Translations under genes and position numbers: made by a program | Shown: positions 54,958 to 61,582 of the stretch, in pieces | Layout of the letters: every line of letters starts with the position of its first letter | Numbering within the stretch: the stretch's first letter is position 1 | The notes under the pieces: generated by a model | Seen by the model: only the letters and a program-made list of their open reading frames with translations | Databases searched by the model: none | What the model was told of the DNA's origin: nothing | Assembly: GCF_030270605.1 (NCBI RefSeq) | Contig: NZ_BSYJ01000001.1 | Coordinates: 310,001 to 374,000, forward strand | Origin: Biformimicrobium ophioploci | GTDB lineage: Bacteria > Pseudomonadota > Gammaproteobacteria > Pseudomonadales > Cellvibrionaceae | Length of the DNA stretch: 64,000 bases | Reading direction: 5' to 3'

Positions 54958-55718
54958 CAGGCGCCAGCCTGGAACCTCTTCGCTTCGAGGCGTTCACCGG
55001 TGTGCAGCAGGCGCCGGCACCGCCGCAGCGCGCGGCGCGCGTCGTCGAGCCGCGCCAGCACATCCAGCTGGAAGGCCTGCAGGATCATCAGTCCGATAAA
55101 TTCGCCTAACTGCAGCGAACCTGCCGTGATCATGCGCTGTGAATAGACCACCAGCGCCAGCACCACCAGCAGTGGCAGCAGGCGCTGCAGTGCCCGGCGC
55201 ACCCAGGGGCGGGCGAACAGCTGCAGGCCGGCGACCAGCACCAGCAACAGGAGCTGGGCCATGCCGAATACCGGCATCAGCCACCAGGCCACCGCCACCC
55301 AGATCAGGGTAAAAGGCAGCTCCAGCCAGGTCATCAGCTGCGAAAGGGAAAAACGCACCAGCTGGCGCCGGATTGCGTGATTCATCAGGCCGATGCAATG
55401 CAGGTTGCTATGCAGGCGACGCCGGAAGTGGGCCTCATCCTCGGCCAGACTGGCAGCCTGCAGGCGACGCAGCGAGAAGTAGGCAAGGAGTAGCAGCGCC
55501 GACAACGCAGAAAGGAGGCCCGCATAAGGCTCCGTAGGCCCGCTGCAGGCGACTGCCACCATCAGCGCAACCGCAGGCGGCATGGAGTAGATCAGCAGGT
55601 TGCCGGCAGTCGCCAGGCAGGTGTTATGGCGCACTCCCCACCAGGCATCCCAGAACCAGTGCCAGCCGGGCCGCGTCGCGGCCACCGCTTCCTGTGCCAA
55701 TTCCCTCTGGCGATCCAC
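54957..55718 (-). CDS. orphan ABC-exporter-like membrane domain
   Basis: A 253-residue inner-membrane protein with about five hydrophobic segments. The middle (LSQLMTWLELPFTLIWVAVAWWLMPVFGMAQLLLLVL, read in parts) resembles the transmembrane domain of type I secretion ABC exporters, including the E-x-PF element. There is no ATP-binding domain in the protein or in the operon. The GTG start has GGAGG 8 bp upstream and lies 2 bp after the preceding gene. Function unknown. Confidence 0.65.
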   Translation of the reverse strand: MDRQRELAQEAVAATRPGWHWFWDAWWGVRHNTCLATAGNLLIYSMPPAVALMVAVACSGPTEPYAGLLSALSALLLLAYFSLRRLQAASLAEDEAHFRRRLHSNLHCIGLMNHAIRRQLVRFSLSQLMTWLELPFTLIWVAVAWWLMPVFGMAQLLLLVLVAGLQLFARPWVRRALQRLLPLLVVLALVVYSQRMITAGSLQLGEFIGLMILQAFQLDVLARLDDARRALRRCRRLLHTGERLEAKRFQAGA

Positions 55719-55720
55719 CG

Positions 55721-56341
55721 CTATTCCTCCGGCTGCTTTTCCGTGGGATATCCCTGCTGCTGTTCCTTCAGCAACAGTTCCTCGACCATGATTTCGAGGG
55801 CGCTCTCTAGCTCAGCATCGGGTAGCAGCGGGCACGGCTGCCCCCCCTGGGGGTTGATCCAGTCGTGCAGGCGCCCGACAAACACGATGCGGGACTTGTG
55901 CAGGGTGTTGTCACCGATGCTGGCTTCGGTCCAGGTGGTCTGCCACACATTGCGGCTCTCCACCTTGTAGTCGCTCTCGTAGGACTTGAGTGTCAGGAAA
56001 TAGGGGTAGACCTTGCCGCGCCGGCAAACCAGGCGCCGGCCCGTCTTGATATTGGCCATGCCGGTGTATGGATCGTAGTACCAGGAGACGTCGTACCCGT
56101 ATGAGAATGCCGGCTGGCCACCCTGCTCCCTGGTAAAAGCATAGACGCGTCCGCTGCCGTCTTCGTTCAGACTCCAGACATGGCGCGCACTTCCGTCTCT
56201 GGCGATGAGCCAGCTGCCATGCCAGTCCGAAATCGTGAACCGGCTCTTGAATCCACCGAAGTTTTCAGTGCCGGCAATGGCGGTATCCGGCACCAGTAGC
56301 AGCCCGGATACCAGAAACAACAGGCAGGCCAGGCGTACCAC
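55721..56341 (-). CDS. secreted protein of unknown function, paralogue of the next gene
   Basis: A 206-residue exported protein. I start it at the GTG at 56341, 5 bp after the upstream stop, which gives a good signal peptide (VVRLACLLFLVSGLLLV, cleaved near IAG). The mature domain has the pattern WHGSW, HVWSLNEDGSGRVYAF, FSYGYDVSWYYDP and a Cys in RLVCRRG, shared with the neighbouring 146-residue protein. A C-terminal extension of about 90 residues (GRLHDWINPQGG, then an acidic helix) is unique to this copy. No named family comes to mind; a small antiparallel beta fold is likely. Confidence 0.7.
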   Translation of the reverse strand: MVRLACLLFLVSGLLLVPDTAIAGTENFGGFKSRFTISDWHGSWLIARDGSARHVWSLNEDGSGRVYAFTREQGGQPAFSYGYDVSWYYDPYTGMANIKTGRRLVCRRGKVYPYFLTLKSYESDYKVESRNVWQTTWTEASIGDNTLHKSRIVFVGRLHDWINPQGGQPCPLLPDAELESALEIMVEELLLKEQQQGYPTEKQPEE

Positions 56342-56346
56342 GATGC

Positions 56347-56787
56347 TTACCCCGGTCCATCGCAGGGCGCCGGTGGCGATGCCGGCGGCAGGCGCCGCAG
56401 GAATTGCACCAGGTGGTTTGCCCCGAGTGCGCGCGGACGCCACTGCGCCGGCCCCAGCACCTGGTAGCGAATCTCAACGGGAGTGGCGGCAAAAGCCTGC
56501 AGGTGGCCGCCCTCACAGGCGAGGCGGTTGGCGGTGCGGACATGGATATCGCCGCCGGGTTGCAGGTCCCAGTAAAACTCGAAACCGTAGGCGAATTTAC
56601 CGTTACCGCTGTCGTAGGCGTAGGTACGACCACTGCCATCGGCGGACAGGCTCCAGACATACTCCTCGCCGGCAATACGAACCTGCCAGCTACCCTGCCA
56701 GTGGGCCCCTTCCGGGGCCGCGATGGCGGCACTCGCCGCCGCTACCGCTACAACCATCGACAGGGCCACAGACCTCAAGGGCGGCAT
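56347..56787 (-). CDS. secreted protein of unknown function, paralogue of the downstream gene
   Basis: A 146-residue exported protein with a signal peptide (VALSMVVAVAAASAAIA, cleaved at about residue 23). The mature part is WQGSW, YVWSLSADGSGRTYAY, FAYGFEFYWDLQP and RLACEGG, the same order as in the next gene, so the pair arose by tandem duplication. It ends 36 bp away from the upstream permease gene and 5 bp before the next start, placing it firmly in the operon. Confidence 0.72.
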   Translation of the reverse strand: MPPLRSVALSMVVAVAAASAAIAAPEGAHWQGSWQVRIAGEEYVWSLSADGSGRTYAYDSGNGKFAYGFEFYWDLQPGGDIHVRTANRLACEGGHLQAFAATPVEIRYQVLGPAQWRPRALGANHLVQFLRRLPPASPPAPCDGPG

Positions 56788-56823
56788 GGCGCGTCCTTCT
56801 CGTGGCTTTCCCTCGATAAAAGC

Positions 56824-58698
56824 CTAGCAGCGGCTGGCGCGACGCGGCGGTCTCCGCCAGCTGAACGCAACACCAGCCAGCAACAGCGCCATCAGCAACT
56901 GCGCGCCGATGCCCTCGAACGTCGGGTAGACCCCCAGCGACGGCAGTTCTACCAGCCCAATACCATGGGATGGGATCCAGCCCGCTGCCTGCCAGGCCTT
57001 GATCCAGTGCCCAGTGAAGATAACCGCCAACAGCAATACCGCCACATTGTGCCAGCGCACCATACGCGCCACGGAGCTGCGTCGCTGCTTGTGTACGGCA
57101 TACCAGAGCAGGCCAATCAGGGTCGCCAGGGCAAACAACAGGCCGGCGACAATATAGTTGCGGCCACCGCCAGCGGATATCTGCCAGTAGTCCTCCACCA
57201 GCAGCCGGATCACGAGGACTTCATGGAAGAACACCAGGAATACCGCGGCACAGGTCAGGCGCACCCGCATTCGGGATTTTGGCAGTACCTGCGGCGGCAT
57301 CTGCTGGCGCAACCGCCACAGGATCAGCCACAGGCCCGAGCCGAGGAACATCAACAGGAGCAACAGCGATATGGAACCGCGCAATGCGGCCCGGCCGGTG
57401 CTGCCGGGCGGCAGGCTCTCCCCCAGCAGCGCACCGGCAACCAGGCCGGCCACCAGTGCGGCGCCAAATAGCCCGAGCAGCAGCTTCACCTGGGAGTGCG
57501 ACGGGGTGCCAGCCACGGCCTGCAGTGCCAGGGCCAGCAGCACCAGCTCCAGGCCGAGGCGCAGGATCAGGCGCAGCGTTGCCACGGTTGCAGTCGGGCC
57601 GGTGATGCCGGAATGGTAGCTCTCGGCCAGTGGGCGGATTTCCTGCAGGTCGGCGCGCAGGTTGTTAATCGCCTCCAGGGTCTCCAGCCGGCTGGCGTCC
57701 GCCGCCACGACCTGCCGCAGCTTGCGCCAGTCTTCATCGATGCGCGCCGCCACCGAGGGCACGCGACGGCGCATTTCTTCCGCCACCGGCAGGTAACCCT
57801 GGCCGTAGGCGGCGAGCAGGCGCCGGTATGCGCGCTCGGGCTCACCCTGCTGCAGCGCTTCGGCGGCCATCGCCAGCAGCCCATTGGCTTTCTGCAGCGG
57901 GTCCTGCAGGTGCGCAATCTTGTCCGGATTTCCCCGCCACCAGATCAGTGCGCTGGCAGCCTCCGGCGGCAGATCCACCGGGCGCGTGGTGGCAATACCC
58001 GGCAGGATCACCAGCTCCGGCCAGGATTGCGCGGCGCTGGCGGCGGGCAACGGGGTGCGATTGGCCAGCAGGCGCGCGCTGTAGACCGCGACTGCCCAGC
58101 GATCCGCACTGGTGATACCGCGACCTCCGAATCGCTGGTGGGCGCCGGGCACCCCCAGTTCCAGCAGGTTGTAGATATCGTAGAGGCTGAAATTTGCCAT
58201 GCGTACCGGGTCCGCCAGGGAAGGTACCGGTGGTTGTGCCTGCGAGTCACCGCGGCCGTCGAGACCGTGGCAGCCCGCACAGTAGCGATTGAAATGGCGG
58301 CGCCCCCGGGCCGGCGATGGCAGCGCGGCCGGCGCCCGCGGCAACCGGTATATCGCTGCGATGCGGTCGCTGATGATGCCGGCACGCTCCTGTACCTCAG
58401 TGGCCGGTGCACGCCGCGCAACCGCCTGCTGGAGCTGCTGCACCTGACGATTGATGGCACTGCGCCCGGGGCGGTCCTCGAGCAGGGAAAGGCCGCGGGA
58501 GACCGCCTGCAGCTGCAACAGCTGCTCGCGGTGCCTGACCTGGTCGAGCACCCGGCCATCCTCGACCACATCGGGATAATCGGCACCGATAAACGACAGG
58601 ATGCCGATGGTGCGTGCAGCTACCTCGCTGTCGCCGGCATGGGCTTGCAGGCTGGCAATCAGGCCAATGGTCAGCAGGAAGAGTCGCGCCGCGGGCAC
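56824..58698 (-). CDS. cytochrome c/FTR1-like permease with altered RExxE motifs
   Basis: A 624-residue protein of the cytochrome c/FTR1-type permease family. A signal peptide is followed by the family-typical LSFIGADYPDVVEDG (about residue 35), a haem c motif CAGCH (140-144) in a cytochrome domain up to about 215, a helical linker, and seven hydrophobic segments from about 375 on. In functional Ftr1 permeases two RExxE motifs bind iron; here the first position reads RLGLE (380-384) and the second HEVLV (492-496), so both have lost key acidic or basic residues. The protein may move something other than ferric iron or only pass electrons. GTG start; operon head. Confidence 0.72.
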   Translation of the reverse strand: MPAARLFLLTIGLIASLQAHAGDSEVAARTIGILSFIGADYPDVVEDGRVLDQVRHREQLLQLQAVSRGLSLLEDRPGRSAINRQVQQLQQAVARRAPATEVQERAGIISDRIAAIYRLPRAPAALPSPARGRRHFNRYCAGCHGLDGRGDSQAQPPVPSLADPVRMANFSLYDIYNLLELGVPGAHQRFGGRGITSADRWAVAVYSARLLANRTPLPAASAAQSWPELVILPGIATTRPVDLPPEAASALIWWRGNPDKIAHLQDPLQKANGLLAMAAEALQQGEPERAYRRLLAAYGQGYLPVAEEMRRRVPSVAARIDEDWRKLRQVVAADASRLETLEAINNLRADLQEIRPLAESYHSGITGPTATVATLRLILRLGLELVLLALALQAVAGTPSHSQVKLLLGLFGAALVAGLVAGALLGESLPPGSTGRAALRGSISLLLLLMFLGSGLWLILWRLRQQMPPQVLPKSRMRVRLTCAAVFLVFFHEVLVIRLLVEDYWQISAGGGRNYIVAGLLFALATLIGLLWYAVHKQRRSSVARMVRWHNVAVLLLAVIFTGHWIKAWQAAGWIPSHGIGLVELPSLGVYPTFEGIGAQLLMALLLAGVAFSWRRPPRRASRC

Positions 58699-58854
58699 CG
58701 TGGATACCGTTCCAAACAGGGACTTAGGGATCAGTCTAGTGGCGCCTGCAGGGGATGCGCGGGATGCAAGGGACGCGAAAGGAGATCCGGGAGCTTCCGG
58801 AGGGAACTGCGGCGGCCAGGTGGCCGCCGCGGGGTCGGGCAGAAGGCCCGGGAA

Positions 58855-59532
58855 TCAGCCGTTTTTGTCGGCCCTTTCCTTCTCGATCAGGTACTCGGCC
58901 ACACGCAGCATGGCCTGCTGGCCACCCGGCTTGCCCTTGAAGCCCGGCATGGATGCGCTGATGCGGTATTTGCCGGCAACGACCAGCTCCGGTGTGCCGG
59001 TGATGGCGTAGGCGCGCTGCTTGGCCTGGCCCTGGCGCACCTGGCTGGTGATACCGAAGGAATTCAGCATTTTCACGGCCTTGGCGCCGTCAGCGCCATG
59101 CGCGTTGAACAGGTCCTCGATGGCCTTGGTGTCCGGAGTCCAGTTGCGACCGTTGCGGATTGCCAGGGTCTTGCGTTCCTGGGTGATGGCGTTGAACAGT
59201 GGCTGGTGCATCTTGTCCAGCACGCCCATGGCCTTGGCGATGTAGTAAAGGCGCGCGTGCACCTCCATCACCGGCTGCCAGACGGCCGGGGTCTTGACCA
59301 CGTCGACATCCGCCGGCAGTTTCGCACTCCAGCCGTTGAACACCGGCTCGAAGGTGTAGCAGTGGCCACAGCCATACCAGAACACCTCGTTGATCTCGAT
59401 TTTGCTGGCATTGGCCTGCGGTACCGCACGCGGCAGTACCTGGTAATGCTCGCCGGCCTTGAACTGGCTTGAGTCCTGGGCGCAGGCCGCCAGGCTCAGG
59501 ATCATGGAGAACAGGGCTACAACAGCTCTCAT
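58855..59532 (-). CDS. dsbA: thiol:disulfide interchange protein DsbA, lipoprotein-type signal
   Basis: Periplasmic oxidase that makes disulfides in exported proteins. The 225-residue product has the thioredoxin active site CGHC (55-58) in EVFWYGCGHCYTF, an inserted helical domain and the cis-proline in TGTPELV. The signal ends SLAAC at residue 17, a lipobox, so it may be membrane-anchored. It is downstream of cytochrome c4 on the same strand, as in Pseudomonas, with an intrinsic terminator between them. Confidence 0.93.
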   Translation of the reverse strand: MRAVVALFSMILSLAACAQDSSQFKAGEHYQVLPRAVPQANASKIEINEVFWYGCGHCYTFEPVFNGWSAKLPADVDVVKTPAVWQPVMEVHARLYYIAKAMGVLDKMHQPLFNAITQERKTLAIRNGRNWTPDTKAIEDLFNAHGADGAKAVKMLNSFGITSQVRQGQAKQRAYAITGTPELVVAGKYRISASMPGFKGKPGGQQAMLRVAEYLIEKERADKNG

Positions 59533-59654
59533 TGGGCTAATTCCTCTCGATTATTCTGTTAGCGGGCGAAATGGATTCCAGCCCGCCCTCTATAGACAGC
59601 GGCCATTATTGAAGTTCCACGCCCCGCGGACAAGTCGGCGGGCGCTGCGGGCAA

Positions 59655-59685
59655 CAAAAAAGGCGATCAACTGATCGCCTTTTTA
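59655..59685 (-). terminator. intrinsic terminator of the cytochrome c4 gene
   Basis: AAAAAAGGCGATCA and TGATCGCCTTTTT with a short loop, about 40 bp after the cytochrome c4 stop on the minus strand. It separates that gene from dsbA; the symmetrical A/T runs allow activity in both directions. Confidence 0.9.
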
Positions 59686-59725
59686 CTAGGTGACTGCTGA
59701 ATCGCCCCTGAACGGGACGACCGGA

Positions 59726-60376
59726 TCAGTCCTTGAGGCCGGCAATATACTGCGCCAGGCTCTTGATCTCTGCATCGGAGAGCTGCTTGGCCACAGAGCG
59801 CATGACGCGGGTTTCGCCGTCATTGGTGCGCTCGCCGGCGCGGAAGGCGCGCAGCTGCTTCTCGATGTACTCCGGGTACTGGCCAGCCAGTGCCGGGTAA
59901 CCTGCCGGGGCGTTGCCCTTGCCGGTCGGGGAGTGGCAGCCCATGCAGGCCGGCACACCGGAGTCGGCATTGCCAGCGCGGTAGACATCGTGGGCCAGGG
60001 CCAGGCCATCCACGTCCTCACCATTGTTGAGGCGCACGGAAATCGCCTTGGCTCCGCTCAGCTGCATGGTCTTGCTAGCGTAGAATGCCGCGATATCCGC
60101 CAGGTCCTGGTCGTTGAAATTATCCAGCTGGCCAATCATTTCCGGGATCTTGCGCTCGCCGGACTGGACATCTTTGAGCTGCTTGAGCAGGTATTTCTCG
60201 CCGAGGCCGGCAATTTTCGGGAAAGTCGGCGCCGGGCTATTGCCATCCGGGCCGTGGCACGCAGCACATGCGGCAACCTTTGCCTCACCCGCAGCGGCAT
60301 CCCCCGCTGCCATTGCGCCAGAGGCGCCTGCGACCATCCCGAGTGCCAGTACGGCGAGTTTGATAATGCTGTTCAT
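59726..60376 (-). CDS. dihaem cytochrome c4
   Basis: Periplasmic dihaem cytochrome donating electrons to cbb3-type oxidases. The 216-residue product has a signal peptide (GASGAMA, cleaved at about residue 23) and two cytochrome domains with haem motifs CAACH (37-41) and CMGCH (144-148), each with a distal methionine (IPEMIG region and RVMRSVA region). Length matches the family (about 200). Upstream, in the opposite direction, is engB. Confidence 0.94.
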   Translation of the reverse strand: MNSIIKLAVLALGMVAGASGAMAAGDAAAGEAKVAACAACHGPDGNSPAPTFPKIAGLGEKYLLKQLKDVQSGERKIPEMIGQLDNFNDQDLADIAAFYASKTMQLSGAKAISVRLNNGEDVDGLALAHDVYRAGNADSGVPACMGCHSPTGKGNAPAGYPALAGQYPEYIEKQLRAFRAGERTNDGETRVMRSVAKQLSDAEIKSLAQYIAGLKD

Positions 60377-60571
60377 ACGTCATCCCATTAAACGTAAACA
60401 CTGAGCGGCGCCGTCGTGCCCCCACGATACCGCCAAAAAAGCTGCCGCATTATATACCACCGATGGCGGCGCGATAAGCCGGCAGCGTAAATACTGCAGG
60501 GATCGCAGTTGCAAGTTGGCGCCCACGCGGCCAACATTGCGCCTGCCAAGACCGACCAGGTGTATTTTTCC

Positions 60572-61198
60572 ATGTCCGAGCCGATCAATTTCCGCAACGC
60601 GAGCTACCTGCTCAGCGCGCCCACCCTGAAGGAATGCCCGCCCGACGAGGGCTTCGAGGTGGCTTTTGCCGGCCGCTCCAACGCGGGCAAGTCCAGTGCA
60701 ATCAACGCACTAACGGAAAACACCAAGCTGGCCCGTACGTCCAAGACCCCGGGTCGCACCCAGATGATCAACTTCTTTACCCTCAGCGACACCCAGCGTC
60801 TGGTCGACCTGCCCGGCTACGGCTTCGCCAAGGTGCCCAAGGGCATGAAGGACGAGTGGCAACGACACCTGGCGGCCTACCTGGAGAACCGGGAGTGCCT
60901 GCGCGGGCTGGTGCTGCTGATGGATATCCGCCAGCCACTCAAGGAGTTCGACCGGCATATGCTGGCCTGGGCAGTGGAAGGGCAGCTGCCAGTGCACATC
61001 CTGCTGACCAAAGCCGACAAGGTGAAGAACGGGCCCGCGCAGAATATCCGCCTGAAGATCCAGAAGACCCTGCGCGAGGAGGGCCTTGGCGACGACGTGA
61101 CCATTCAGACATTCTCGGCACTCAAGGGCGCCGGCCTGCCGCAGCTGCAGAAACAGCTGAAAGCCTGGCTCACCGGGCCAGTGCAGGAAGAGGACTGA
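60572..61198 (+). CDS. engB: ribosome biogenesis GTPase EngB (YihA/YsxC)
   Basis: Essential GTPase of large-subunit assembly, 208 residues. G1 is GRSNAGKSS (34-42), G2 is TPGRTQ, G3 DLPGYG, G4 TKADK, and SALKG is G5. The ATG at 60572 gives the usual start before the FAGRSN core. Convergent with polA across a 384 bp gap that holds the candidate small RNAs, the same arrangement as E. coli polA-spf-yihA. Confidence 0.96.
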   Translation: MSEPINFRNASYLLSAPTLKECPPDEGFEVAFAGRSNAGKSSAINALTENTKLARTSKTPGRTQMINFFTLSDTQRLVDLPGYGFAKVPKGMKDEWQRHLAAYLENRECLRGLVLLMDIRQPLKEFDRHMLAWAVEGQLPVHILLTKADKVKNGPAQNIRLKIQKTLREEGLGDDVTIQTFSALKGAGLPQLQKQLKAWLTGPVQEED

Positions 61199-61238
61199 AG
61201 CCAGCCTCCGGCAACCCTCCGGCCAGCTTCTGCAGGGC

Positions 61239-61345
61239 AAAAAAAAGCCGGCAGATGGGAGCTGCCGGCCAGGGGGATTGCGCCCTTGGGGAGGGGCGCT
61301 AAAGATGTGCCCAAGGGGGGTGGACACACCTAGGGGTTCGTTCTC
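61239..61345 (-). ncRNA. candidate small RNA 2 with three C-rich-loop hairpins
   Basis: On the minus strand three consecutive hairpins occur. Stem GTGTGTCC/GGGCACAT has loop ACCCCCCTT (61329-61305, with G-U pairs). Stem GCGCCC/GGGCGC has loop CTCCCCAA (61299-61280). Stem GCCGGCAG/CTGCCGGC has loop CTCCCAT (61269-61247) and is followed by eight T, an intrinsic terminator. A weak promoter TTGGAA-N17-TAACTT lies at about 61379-61351. The loops resemble anti-Shine-Dalgarno sequences. The region could also be the distal part of small RNA 1 by read-through. 5' end is approximate. Confidence 0.5.
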
Positions 61346-61385
61346 CCTTAAAGTTAGGGTGGCGCCCGCATCATTCCAAACCGGC

Positions 61386-61494
61386 AAAAAAATGCCCCGT
61401 CAGTAGGGGGAACTGCGGGGCCAGGTCTAGCTGATTTTAAGGGGATGATGAGGTTGTTAACGCTGCGCTTTCCCAAGCACTTTCCAAACGATCT
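61386..61494 (-). ncRNA. candidate ErsA/Spot 42-position small RNA
   Basis: A minus-strand transcript predicted from a sigma-E-type promoter (61500-61526) to an intrinsic terminator: stem GCCCCGCAGT/ACTGACGGGGC (61421-61394, two-base bulge) with loop TCCCCCT, followed by ATTTTTTT. Length about 109 bases, like Spot 42. It lies between polA and engB on the polA strand, where E. coli has spf and P. aeruginosa has ErsA. The sequence itself is not clearly the same; the position, promoter type and C-rich loop match ErsA best from memory. The 5' end is inferred from promoter spacing. Confidence 0.62.
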
Positions 61495-61499
61495 GTACC

Positions 61500-61526
61500 T
61501 TAGAAGGGGCCCGGCGGCGAAAGTTC
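61500..61526 (-). promoter_or_regulatory. sigma-E/AlgU-type promoter of small RNA 1
   Basis: Minus strand: GAACTT (61526-61521), 16 bases, TCTAA (61504-61500). This matches the extracytoplasmic sigma-E/AlgU consensus GAACTT-N16/17-TCTRA exactly, with the normal spacing, and places the start near 61494. Confidence 0.7.
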
Positions 61527-61582
61527 CGGCGCCGGCGAAAAAATTTCGGTAAAGATATGTAAGCGTGCGCCAGAGCACACGC

